A stretch of 64,000 nt of DNA from UBA4416 sp038327195. GTDB taxonomy: Bacteria; Bacteroidota; Bacteroidia; B-17B0; Aurantibacillaceae. The translations under genes were made by a program, and so were the position numbers. Under the pieces are notes generated by a model that had not been told where the DNA came from, made no database searches, and saw nothing but the letters and a program-made list of their open reading frames with translations. This document shows, piece after piece, positions 17,649 through 26,033 of the stretch; the stretch's first letter is position 1; every line of letters starts with the position of its first letter. The stretch spans positions 89,412-153,411 of the forward strand of contig JBBQKU010000008.1 of NCBI GenBank assembly GCA_038327195.1, in the 5' to 3' direction.

Positions 17649-20246
17649 TTAAATCTTTGATAATTTATTTACCCTTCTTCTTTCTAAAATTGCGATGACG
17701 GTTCCAATAATCATTGCTAATGAACCAAGCCATAAAATATTGATGTAAGGAAATTCATAAGCTTCTAAAACAACAAATTCTTTTGTATTGCTTACTTTCT
17801 CGCTTAATTGTATTTCTATACTGCCTTCTTCTGGATTGATTTTCCAAAAAATAAATTTCAATCCTAATTCTTCCAATTCAAATTGATCTGGCATCACTGC
17901 GTTATCTTTTAAAATGTATTTTGGATAAGCTTTATAAGTTTTACCATTAATGTCAGTAGCCTTTAAAACTGCAGTTACAATTAATGTACTGTCAGTATTG
18001 GCATATTGTTGTTCGTTTAAATTTGTTGTAATGCTTTCAATTAAAATGATTGCATTTTCAGCAAAAATAGTATCATTAATATGTCCAATAAAATTAGTTG
18101 GTTCTTTATACGCATCTTTCTTTATTTCTCTATTATCTGATAAATCTGCATAGGTAATATGTGTGTAAATATCTTTTTCTAAAAAATGTTTCGTGTCAGG
18201 GTTTGATGCTTGGCCCATACGTGGATTATCTTGAACCATTGGACTTAATTCAAACGCTTTTACAAACTTCCCATTTGCATCTTTTGTGAAATAATCCATA
18301 TTAAAAAATACATCAATGCCCTTGCGTTCCTTGCCCTTGTATGTTACAAAGTAATTACCCATTTGAAGTGTATCACCTTTTGTAAGTAATAAACTTTTTT
18401 GTGCATTAAAATTTTCACCTAAAGAGGCAACACTTTTAGTAGAAGTGTTTTGTGAAATAGTTTGTTTTTTAGAAGTTGAAATTAATGCACCAACTAAAAT
18501 TAATGCAAAACCAATATGCGCAATAGATGATCCTGCATGCCTTATCTTACCTTTAATTATACTTAGGAAATACACTGAGTTAGCAAATATTGCAAATAAG
18601 CCTGCAATAAGCATAAGAGCATAAGATATTAGATTCCATTTTTGTGAATTTGTTGCATTACTATAATCATGAATAAAATAAAGAGGAATGCTGCATACTA
18701 ACCCAAAAATAAGTGATAATACAAATGGAATAGCAAGTTGTTTGAATACAGTTTTCTTATCCGTTTTTTTGTATTTAAAAAACTGAGTAAAGCCAATTAA
18801 AATTAAAACTAAAATAGCAAATGGCGTTTGCCACATATTGTAATCTGCAATTTTTAACGGAGCTTTTTCTAAATTAAATAATTTATTTAATACTGGTATT
18901 GATGTAAAGTATGTAATGACTAATGCAGATAATAAGAATAGTAAAGATCCTACAAACATCCAAAATTCCCTACTGTAAAGACTTTCTTCTTCTTCTTCTT
19001 TAGGGAAATTTAAAACATACGAATGTATCGTTAAAACTATACTAGCAAATACCCAGGAAAGTAAAAAGAATGTTTTGTGACCAAACTCAATAGAGATATA
19101 TAAAATTAGTAAAGAACACATGATATAGGATACTCTAATTAATTTATCATGAATTAGTAAAATCACACATAAAAAAATAAAAGTTAATACATATATCACT
19201 AATTGACCTTGCATCCCTAAATCAGTAAATGCGTGGACAGAACTTGTTCCTAATACACCGCTTCGAGTTAAAAAAGTAGAATACAATACCATTAAAAAAG
19301 AAAAAATGGAAAGTAGGTGAGTCATAAATAATGAGCCACCTCTATTTTTATTAATAATCATCACATGACCTGCAGCAACAATAATTAACCATGGAACTAA
19401 AGAAGAATTTTCAACTGGATCCCAAGCCCAAAAACCTCCAAAGCTCAATGCTTCATAAGCCCAAGCGCCACCCATTAAAATACCTGTTCCTAAAATCATG
19501 ATGCAGAAAAATGTCCAAGTTAAAGCTGGTTTTTGCCAAGTAGTAAAATCTTTTTTCCATAAACCTGCTACAGCAAATGCAAATGGAGGTAAAGTTGAGG
19601 AGAATCCTAAAAATAAAGTGGGCGGATGAATCGTCATCCAATAGTTCATTAATAATGGGTTTAATCCACGGCCATCTAATTTTAATAAATAATTAGGATT
19701 TTGTACAAAAGGTAAATTCGCAAAGTCTGGATTTTCACGTAATAAAATAAATGGGTTAGTTCCTAACTTATAATCTCCTATGAATATTCCTAATAACATA
19801 CTTGCTAAAAAAACTTGTACTAATGAAAAAACTGCCATGGTTGGAGCTTCCCATTTACTATCAATGGTTTTACGAAGAATATTTCCAAGCACTACATTCC
19901 AAAAAGTCCACAATAAAAAACTTCCCTCTTGTCCTTCCCAAAAACAAGACATAATATATTCCATAGGCATACTATTGTTGCTATGTTGCCATACATATGA
20001 ATACTCATAGAAATGGTTAAATAACATGAAGAATAAAGTGCTTGCAATTCCTAAAACAGAAATTGTGTGAATGGAAAAACTAAGTCTTGCAAATTTTTTC
20101 CATTCAGAATTTATAGAATTATCATTTGCAAAAAAGAAATAAGCAACTGTTGAAAGTATTGCTGCTAGAAGAGATAAGATGATAAAGCTATTTCCAATAT
20201 TGCCTATCAATAAATGTTCTCCTATATATGTTGTGGTATTGCTCAA
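17649..20246 (-). CDS. ccmF: CcmF/CcsA-type cytochrome c heme lyase component
   Basis: This 865-residue inner-membrane protein has about fifteen helices. The tryptophan-rich heme-handling motif appears as GGFWAWDPVENSSLVPWL near residue 270, together with WEGQEGSFLLW near 105 and LTRSGVLGTSSVHAF near 325, all characteristic of CcmF. A periplasmic beta-rich domain fills about residues 615-835 before a final helix. The length exceeds E. coli CcmF (about 650), as in other Bacteroidota. It would attach heme carried by CcmE to apocytochrome c. The start is TTG at 20246, because an in-frame stop lies two codons upstream. It is the last gene of the ccm operon, 16 bases after ccmE. Confidence 0.9.
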   Translation of the reverse strand: MSNTTTYIGEHLLIGNIGNSFIILSLLAAILSTVAYFFFANDNSINSEWKKFARLSFSIHTISVLGIASTLFFMLFNHFYEYSYVWQHSNNSMPMEYIMSCFWEGQEGSFLLWTFWNVVLGNILRKTIDSKWEAPTMAVFSLVQVFLASMLLGIFIGDYKLGTNPFILLRENPDFANLPFVQNPNYLLKLDGRGLNPLLMNYWMTIHPPTLFLGFSSTLPPFAFAVAGLWKKDFTTWQKPALTWTFFCIMILGTGILMGGAWAYEALSFGGFWAWDPVENSSLVPWLIIVAAGHVMIINKNRGGSLFMTHLLSIFSFLMVLYSTFLTRSGVLGTSSVHAFTDLGMQGQLVIYVLTFIFLCVILLIHDKLIRVSYIMCSLLILYISIEFGHKTFFLLSWVFASIVLTIHSYVLNFPKEEEEESLYSREFWMFVGSLLFLLSALVITYFTSIPVLNKLFNLEKAPLKIADYNMWQTPFAILVLILIGFTQFFKYKKTDKKTVFKQLAIPFVLSLIFGLVCSIPLYFIHDYSNATNSQKWNLISYALMLIAGLFAIFANSVYFLSIIKGKIRHAGSSIAHIGFALILVGALISTSKKQTISQNTSTKSVASLGENFNAQKSLLLTKGDTLQMGNYFVTYKGKERKGIDVFFNMDYFTKDANGKFVKAFELSPMVQDNPRMGQASNPDTKHFLEKDIYTHITYADLSDNREIKKDAYKEPTNFIGHINDTIFAENAIILIESITTNLNEQQYANTDSTLIVTAVLKATDINGKTYKAYPKYILKDNAVMPDQFELEELGLKFIFWKINPEEGSIEIQLSEKVSNTKEFVVLEAYEFPYINILWLGSLAMIIGTVIAILERRRVNKLSKI

Positions 20247-20262
20247 TTGTTATTTTGGTTTT

Positions 20263-20649
20263 TTATTGAACTTGTGGAGTTCCTGCGTTATATTTACTTG
20301 GACATTTCATTAAGATATCGTTTGCATGAAATTCAGCCCCTTCCATTTTGCCAATTACAACAATCTGTTCTGATTTTTGAAAATCTTGAGGAACACTTTT
20401 ATGAAGAATCACAGTTTTTTCTAAACCATTATTATCTTTCATCATAAACGAACATTCATCAGCATTTATTTTTGGATTATATTGAACAGGCGATTCCTTA
20501 TTTAATTTACCAACTACATGATATTCTGTATCAGGATTAGAAATTGCTTCTGCGAAATTTGCATATGAAGCATTACTACCTAATGAGTAAATAATTACTC
20601 CAATGGCTACGGCAATAACGATGATGCCAACAATGTGAATTTTTTTCAT
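20263..20649 (-). CDS. ccmE: Cytochrome c maturation protein CcmE, CxxxY-type heme chaperone
   Basis: This 128-residue protein has an N-terminal membrane anchor (residues 4-22) and an OB-fold periplasmic domain with YHVVGKLNKESPVQY and VVIGKMEGAEFHANDILMKCPSKY. In the best-known CcmE proteins heme is bound covalently through the His of HxxxY. Here the corresponding residues are Cys116-Pro-Ser-Lys-Tyr120, so it belongs to the CxxxY class known from some archaea and sulfate reducers. It receives heme from CcmC and passes it to CcmF. It lies between the ccmD-like gene (one-base gap) and ccmF. The tail after Tyr120 is only eight residues. Confidence 0.9.
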   Translation of the reverse strand: MKKIHIVGIIVIAVAIGVIIYSLGSNASYANFAEAISNPDTEYHVVGKLNKESPVQYNPKINADECSFMMKDNNGLEKTVILHKSVPQDFQKSEQIVVIGKMEGAEFHANDILMKCPSKYNAGTPQVQ

Positions 20650-20650
20650 A

Positions 20651-20863
20651 TTATTTTTTCTCTAATTTTTTTAATTTAATATCGATGTATACCAAGTATG
20701 AAATGATACATGTGAAAATAATAGAAAGTACTGCTATTACAACATATATTTTACCTTCACTTCTAAAAGCATCTGCCATTGCTGGCTCTGAATTGTTTGG
20801 TTGAGCAACGCTAATGAAAAATGCAAACAATGATGTAATCATTAAAATAAATTTAGTCTTCAT
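20651..20863 (-). CDS. CcmD-like small membrane protein
   Basis: This 70-residue protein has a hydrophobic N-terminal signal or anchor (ILMITSLFAFFISVAQ), a short periplasmic stretch (ANNSEPAMADAFRSEGK-like), one membrane helix (about 40-61) and a lysine-rich cytosolic end. Size and topology are those of CcmD proteins, which help release heme-loaded CcmE from the CcmABC transporter. Sequence similarity within this group is low, so the call rests mainly on position: it overlaps ccmC by 11 bases and is followed after one base by ccmE. Confidence 0.7.
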   Translation of the reverse strand: MKTKFILMITSLFAFFISVAQPNNSEPAMADAFRSEGKIYVVIAVLSIIFTCIISYLVYIDIKLKKLEKK

Positions 20864-21515
20864 TTTGTGTGTGTTTTAAAATTGCCATTCTGTGTTTAAT
20901 ATCTAAAATCCATAAACTAATTAATATCCAACCAATTACAGCGGGATAAAAAACTGTTCTTAAACTACTATCCATATCGTATTGTGCAAATTTCGCATTA
21001 CCACCATTTCCTGGATGTAACGAGTCTGTTATTCTAGGTAAAATCATTATAAAAACATTCATCATTACAAAAGCAAAAATATTGTAAACGGCAGATATAC
21101 GTGCACGTTTAAGTTCATCAGAAATCGAACTTCTTAATATAAAATAAGCTAAATAGATTAATACAGCAATTGCTACACCGTTAAGTTTTGGGTCTTCAAA
21201 AGTCCACCAAGTTCCCCATGTAAACTTTGCCCACATACAACCAGTTAATAATCCTGGTAAGCTAAAAAACAAACCAACTTGCGCGGCTTGATCACTTAAA
21301 ATGTCTGATTTTAAATCGTTTTTTGAAAGTTGTTTAATTGCAAACCAAACCGAAATACCCATTTGGAAAAGCATCGCAAACCAAATTGGAACATGGTAAT
21401 AAACGTTTCTAATAGTTTCATTTAAAATATCAAGTCTAGGTACATTATTTTGTAATCCCCATACTATTGTATAAAGAATAAGTAATGCACCAAGTATTTT
21501 CCACCATTTTATCAT
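20853..21515 (-). CDS. ccmC: CcmC/CcsA-family heme exporter subunit
   Basis: This 220-residue protein has six membrane helices and a WGTWWTFEDPKL motif near residue 105, the tryptophan-rich periplasmic segment that presents heme. The usual WD of this motif is replaced by FE. Histidines near residue 41 (YYHVPIWF) and near 170 (SLHPGNGG) are in the expected axial-ligand positions. It would deliver heme to CcmE at the outer face of the inner membrane. It follows ccmB after three bases and overlaps the ccmD-like gene by 11 bases. Confidence 0.88.
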   Translation of the reverse strand: MIKWWKILGALLILYTIVWGLQNNVPRLDILNETIRNVYYHVPIWFAMLFQMGISVWFAIKQLSKNDLKSDILSDQAAQVGLFFSLPGLLTGCMWAKFTWGTWWTFEDPKLNGVAIAVLIYLAYFILRSSISDELKRARISAVYNIFAFVMMNVFIMILPRITDSLHPGNGGNAKFAQYDMDSSLRTVFYPAVIGWILISLWILDIKHRMAILKHTQNED

Positions 21516-21518
21516 AGC

Positions 21519-22178
21519 TTAATCTTTCCAAAGATAATTAAATAATAGTGTAGCTAATGCTATTACTACAAAGTTTAGCATAATTAAAATCAATAAATAC
21601 TTAAAGCTTACGCTCCAAGCTAAACCATCAATTGCGAACTTACTCAATTTTACCGAAACCAATATGAGTGGCATTAAAACAGGGAAACTTAATATTGCCA
21701 TTAAGCTTATATTATTTGAAGCTTTAGACGCAATCGCACTCATTAAGCTTAATACTCCTGAAAACGCAGTTGAGCTAAATAACAAACAAAGTAAATACAT
21801 ACCCATATTTTGAACCATACTTCCAACAAACCATGAATAGAAAAAGAATGTTAGTAAACTCAAAGTTGCCATCAACAGCATGTTGTAGATGATTTTACTT
21901 ATAATAAAATGACGAGGATTATAATACATGTAATTAAATAAAGCTTTTCCTTTAGTTTCTTGTAGAAAACTTTTACTTGAAACATTGATAGTAATAAATA
22001 GAAAGATAACCCAAAATAAGGCATTCCAAACGGTTGGATTAATAATTTTTTTGAAACATAATGCAGAAACAAAAACAGTAGAGATAATGTAAACCAATAT
22101 TCCAGCAAGAGTGGATTTTTGCCGAAATTCAATTAAAAATTCTTTTTTAATAAGATGAGTTAAAGAGCTACTTATCAT
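21519..22178 (-). CDS. ccmB: Heme exporter-type ABC permease CcmB
   Basis: This 219-residue integral membrane protein has six helices and begins with a cytosolic amphipathic segment, THLIKKEFLIEFRQKS, as in CcmB. Further matches are SKSFLQETKGKALFNYMYY near residue 70 and a long helix with ILSFPVLMPLILVSVKL near 165, characteristic of the family. With CcmA and CcmC it forms the ABC complex that releases heme-loaded CcmE. This is the first gene of the operon. No ccmA neighbour is present, so the ATPase must be encoded elsewhere or supplied by another ABC protein. The ATG at 22178 sits almost directly at a predicted promoter. Confidence 0.85.
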   Translation of the reverse strand: MISSSLTHLIKKEFLIEFRQKSTLAGILVYIISTVFVSALCFKKIINPTVWNALFWVIFLFITINVSSKSFLQETKGKALFNYMYYNPRHFIISKIIYNMLLMATLSLLTFFFYSWFVGSMVQNMGMYLLCLLFSSTAFSGVLSLMSAIASKASNNISLMAILSFPVLMPLILVSVKLSKFAIDGLAWSVSFKYLLILIMLNFVVIALATLLFNYLWKD

Positions 22179-22185
22179 TGCAGCG

Positions 22186-22216
22186 CAAATTTACACTCTA
22201 TAATTCACAAACACAA
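22186..22216 (-). promoter_or_regulatory. Candidate promoter of the ccm operon
   Basis: On the minus strand TTG, then 20 bases, then TAAATTTG matches the Bacteroidota sigma-A pattern (TTG/TTTG, 17-23 bases, TAnnTTTG). The -7 box ends about eight bases before the ccmB ATG, so the transcript would have almost no leader. Confidence 0.4.
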
Positions 22217-22261
22217 TATAATAAGTACCGAAGTATTATTATACTGTGTATTAAGAACATA

Positions 22262-25200
22262 TTATCGTATCATTTGAAAAAATCCTTTGTAAATATTTGG
22301 AGTTGCTCCAGGAACTGATAAGATGTAAAAATAGGTTCCATCTACAACACCACTGCCATTCCAGTCATTTTTATAAGAGTCTTTTTCAAATACTTTTGTT
22401 CCCCAACGGTTTAAAATAGTTAGATTATTTGTTGAGAAAAATTCTAAATTTTTGAACTTTAAAGTTTCATTTACGTTGTCCCCATTTGGGGTAAACACAT
22501 TTGGTGCTAAAATTAACGCATCAACAATATAATTCATTGTGATGGTATCGCTACATCCAGTTGACCCAGTTATATATAAAGTTATTGGGTATGTTCCTGC
22601 GCTTGCGTATGCATAATTTACTATGTTGCCTGTAGCTGAACCGCCATCCCCAAACGTCCAAAACCCTGAGCTCATTGTACCTGAAGATACACTTGAGGTG
22701 TTTACAAAAGTAATAACCTGACCAGGTGTTACTGGAGAAGGTGGTGATGCTGAGAAACTAGCTACTGGTATAACATCATTGACTACAGTTATTGTTTTTG
22801 TATTAATACAGCCTTTTGCATCTGTGAAATTAACAATTACATTTCCTGCAATGCACATTGAAATGCTACTTGTAGTTACTGAAGAGCCAACCCACGAATA
22901 AGTAAATGGAGCGTATGATGAAGTGCCAACAGCTGAAATAATTGCACATTCATTTGGACAAATTGTTAAATCTGGAGATGATAATATGACATTTGGACTG
23001 GATTTTACAACACTAACAGTAGTAGTTCCTTTACATAAATTCTGATCAATGACTAATACAGTATAAGTGCCTGGCACATTTACGGTAGCTGTAGCTGATG
23101 TTCCTAAAGTGCCTGGAGTCCAAGAGTATGTATACACAGGGGTGCCACCAGTTACCACTGGAGGTAATGTCGCATTAAAGCCATTGCAGTATACAATTGG
23201 GGTACTCGACATTGTAACAGTTGGATTTGTTGCTGCAACAACTGTACATGAATTAGAGATTAAACTAACACAGCCTGTGAGTGTATTTGTTACTTGTAAA
23301 GTAATAACTGTGGATGTAGATGCTGTAATAATTGGTGCATTTGATCCCGTACTCCATGTGTAGGTATATGCTCCAGATGGCGAAAAAGTTATGGCTGCAA
23401 CAGTTGCACTTGTTCCGGCACACATACCAACTGAAGCTGGAATTGTGACAGTAGGAGTTGGACTAATTGAAACACTAATTGAATTAGTGACTACACAAAA
23501 GTTAGCGGTTACTGTACATGTATATACTCCGCCTAAACTTACTGATGTTGTTTGAGTAGTTGCGCCATTTGACCAGCTATAACTTGTTGCACCTGAAATT
23601 GAAGCAGTTAAAGTTGACGAGCCTGATCCGCATAATGAAAGCGGGTTAGCTGTAACACCTAGGGTAGGAGTATTAGTAGAAACAGTAAACGTAGATTTTC
23701 CAGTACAACCATTCATGTCAGTTACTGCAAGCGTGTATGTTATACCACTTAATGAGCCAACTAAAGCTGCGGTGGGTGTAGTGATTCCGCCAGCTGTCCA
23801 GGTATAAGATGTATATGCTGCCATTCCAAATGGAGGCGCTGAAACAGATAATGTTGTGCTAGTTGCAGGTACACAATAATTTAAAGGGCCAAATACAACT
23901 GGAGTAGGGTTTGGAAATACGACTATTGAATCTTTGGACGATTTGAAACATCCTGTTTTTTGAACGGTTACATAATATGCGCCAGTAGTATTAGTAACAA
24001 TAGAACAACCACTAAATCCATTACTCCAATAAACATTGTCATAGGAAGCACAGTTTAATAATGTTACAGTGGCTCCTGGAGTTGCACAGACAGTACCTGC
24101 TGGAGAAATTGATAATGTAGGCTGTGGAACAACTAAGTTTTGAACTTTAATATAATAAGTTGCAGATGTTGAAAGGGGTGGTAAACCATTATCGGTACCA
24201 GTTATAACGACTGTATGAACGCCAGTTACAGAGGCGGAAGCAACTACCATCCATGCATAGGTAGTTAAGCCAGCTGCTGTAGCAGTTACGCCTAATGGAA
24301 TAAAACTCCCTCCTAATGTTGGTGCACTAGGTGTAATGGTTATAGTTTGGCCTAATTCTGGGGCTAAAAATGTGGTTGTATAAACAAGTGTGTCTCCAAG
24401 TGCACAAATTCTTAGAGTATCTCCACAAGTAGAACCTCCACCGGATGCATCTTGAATGATTGGTGGTAAATTACCACCAGAACCACATGTATTAAAAAAG
24501 TACGATTTATTATCTAAAAAAGAAATGCCATCATTTAATCCGTATGGTCCATCATATGATGTGCCAACTTTATCAAAACGCCCAATTTGTATATAATTTA
24601 AGTTATCTCCTTTGTTTACTCCAACTGTTGCAGGAACACCTCCAAATCCACCAACACCACTTGATGCAGCTCCAGTAGTCCATTGCATATCTCCATAACA
24701 AAACGCGACATTGTTTCCGTTTACAAGTATTGGATCTAATCCATTGGTAATAATTAATTGAAAATCATTCTTTTTATCCGCCATGCTGCTATAATAACCA
24801 ACATTATTCCATTTTACTATTAAAGCTGTAGGTGTTTTTTTGAAGTATACAAGTCCACTTGCAGGATTTTGAGTATCAACGTCAGCCCAAAATGGAGCAA
24901 TCATAATTGTGTCTGGGCTTAAAGCATTTCCTGCTGGAAAACTTCCTGCACTAAAAGATGCTAAATCATTTACAAATGTTATGTTACCGTTGTTATTAAT
25001 ATAGCAATCCGTATAAGTTGTACCGTAAAAACAAAAATTGAAACCTAAAGGAATTAATGCAGATGATCCATCATCATTTCTATAACTTGGCCCAAGTGCA
25101 CCCACAATTGGCACTACAGAAAACGTAGGATCAAGTGGCATCATACATTGGCAAACGCTTGTTGTTGCTGTCTTGAAGCTTAATGTTGTTGGTTCAACAG

Positions 25201-25384
25201 CAATCGGCTCATTATAAGTTTTTCCTGATTGTTTACTCAGTTCTAAAAATTTGTATTTGACTTTCGGATTTAGTTGACCAGATTTTTTAAGCGTATTATA
25301 AGCTTCTTGCGTCGTGAAAACGGTTTGAGCTGATATTAAAAATGATGTTAAAATTAAAGCAAATAATAAGTTGAACTTTTTCAT
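22262..25384 (-). CDS. Large T9SS type B cargo with PKD-like repeats
   Basis: The protein has about 1040 residues, with signal peptide MKKFNLLFALILTSFLISAQ. I set the start at the ATG at 25384, because the 17 codons before it would bury the signal. The N-terminal part (about 75-300) looks like a nidogen-type globular domain (GNITFVNDLASF, FWADVDT, YGDMQWTTG). Ig/PKD-like beta-sandwich repeats follow, with SYSWSNGATTQTTSVSLGGV and a final canonical PKD unit (GFWTFGDGGSATGN). The C-terminal type B sorting domain has NVFTPNGDNVNE, ILNRWGTKVFEK and DGTYFYILS. It is probably a surface adhesin or matrix protein. It has no PorP/SprF partner beside it, so it would use one encoded elsewhere. Confidence 0.85.
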   Translation of the reverse strand: MKKFNLLFALILTSFLISAQTVFTTQEAYNTLKKSGQLNPKVKYKFLELSKQSGKTYNEPIAVEPTTLSFKTATTSVCQCMMPLDPTFSVVPIVGALGPSYRNDDGSSALIPLGFNFCFYGTTYTDCYINNNGNITFVNDLASFSAGSFPAGNALSPDTIMIAPFWADVDTQNPASGLVYFKKTPTALIVKWNNVGYYSSMADKKNDFQLIITNGLDPILVNGNNVAFCYGDMQWTTGAASSGVGGFGGVPATVGVNKGDNLNYIQIGRFDKVGTSYDGPYGLNDGISFLDNKSYFFNTCGSGGNLPPIIQDASGGGSTCGDTLRICALGDTLVYTTTFLAPELGQTITITPSAPTLGGSFIPLGVTATAAGLTTYAWMVVASASVTGVHTVVITGTDNGLPPLSTSATYYIKVQNLVVPQPTLSISPAGTVCATPGATVTLLNCASYDNVYWSNGFSGCSIVTNTTGAYYVTVQKTGCFKSSKDSIVVFPNPTPVVFGPLNYCVPATSTTLSVSAPPFGMAAYTSYTWTAGGITTPTAALVGSLSGITYTLAVTDMNGCTGKSTFTVSTNTPTLGVTANPLSLCGSGSSTLTASISGATSYSWSNGATTQTTSVSLGGVYTCTVTANFCVVTNSISVSISPTPTVTIPASVGMCAGTSATVAAITFSPSGAYTYTWSTGSNAPIITASTSTVITLQVTNTLTGCVSLISNSCTVVAATNPTVTMSSTPIVYCNGFNATLPPVVTGGTPVYTYSWTPGTLGTSATATVNVPGTYTVLVIDQNLCKGTTTVSVVKSSPNVILSSPDLTICPNECAIISAVGTSSYAPFTYSWVGSSVTTSSISMCIAGNVIVNFTDAKGCINTKTITVVNDVIPVASFSASPPSPVTPGQVITFVNTSSVSSGTMSSGFWTFGDGGSATGNIVNYAYASAGTYPITLYITGSTGCSDTITMNYIVDALILAPNVFTPNGDNVNETLKFKNLEFFSTNNLTILNRWGTKVFEKDSYKNDWNGSGVVDGTYFYILSVPGATPNIYKGFFQMIR

Positions 25385-25468
25385 GTCAATAGTGTTAGGT
25401 ATGTAGAGTTGTAAATTTATCGATTTATTAAACAAAATTGAATATATTTACCTTAAAACCCTTTTAGA

Positions 25469-26032
25469 ATGAGTAAAATAATGTTTTCGCTGAGTATAGC
25501 AATAATTTTAATAGTGATGTTGTCATTTTATATAAAAAAAGGCAAGCCTATTTCATCAATTCATCAATTTAAATTAAAAACGATTGATGGCGAATTATTT
25601 GACTTTTCTTCACTAAAAGGTAAAAAAATCTTAATTATTAATACCGCAAGTAAATGTGGTTTTACTCCTCAATTTAAAGAATTGGAAGAATTATTTATTA
25701 AGTATAAAGACAAAAATTTTGCAGTAATTGGTTTTCCATGCAATCAATTTGGAGAACAAGATCCAGGAACTGGCTCTGAAATAAAAGAATTTTGCACTAG
25801 GAATTATGGCGTTTCTTTTTTAATGATGGAAAAAGTAAATGTAAAAGGTGATGGTATTTCTGAAATATACAAATGGCTTACCTCTAAAAAAATAAACGGA
25901 GTAATGAATAGTTCAGTAAAATGGAATTTTCAAAAATATATGATTGATGAAAATGGTTATTTAGTTGATTATGTTTTGTCTTTTAAAAGTCCAAATTGTA
26001 AAAAAATTATTTCTTGGATTGAAAAAAAATAG
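25469..26032 (+). CDS. Membrane-anchored glutathione peroxidase-family thiol peroxidase
   Basis: This is a 187-residue protein. Peroxidatic Cys63 lies in NTASKCGFTPQ, with the other tetrad residues in FPCNQFGEQ (Gln93) and VKWNFQKY (Trp152, Asn153). A second cysteine, Cys109 (EFCTRNYG), is where thioredoxin-dependent members keep the resolving cysteine, so thioredoxin rather than glutathione is the likely reductant. It uses cysteine, not selenocysteine. An N-terminal hydrophobic helix (residues 5-21, no lipobox) predicts anchoring in the inner membrane facing the periplasm. It is divergent from the type B cargo gene, and its stop lies one base from that of the convergent barrel gene. Confidence 0.88.
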   Translation: MSKIMFSLSIAIILIVMLSFYIKKGKPISSIHQFKLKTIDGELFDFSSLKGKKILIINTASKCGFTPQFKELEELFIKYKDKNFAVIGFPCNQFGEQDPGTGSEIKEFCTRNYGVSFLMMEKVNVKGDGISEIYKWLTSKKINGVMNSSVKWNFQKYMIDENGYLVDYVLSFKSPNCKKIISWIEKK

Positions 26033-26033
26033 T

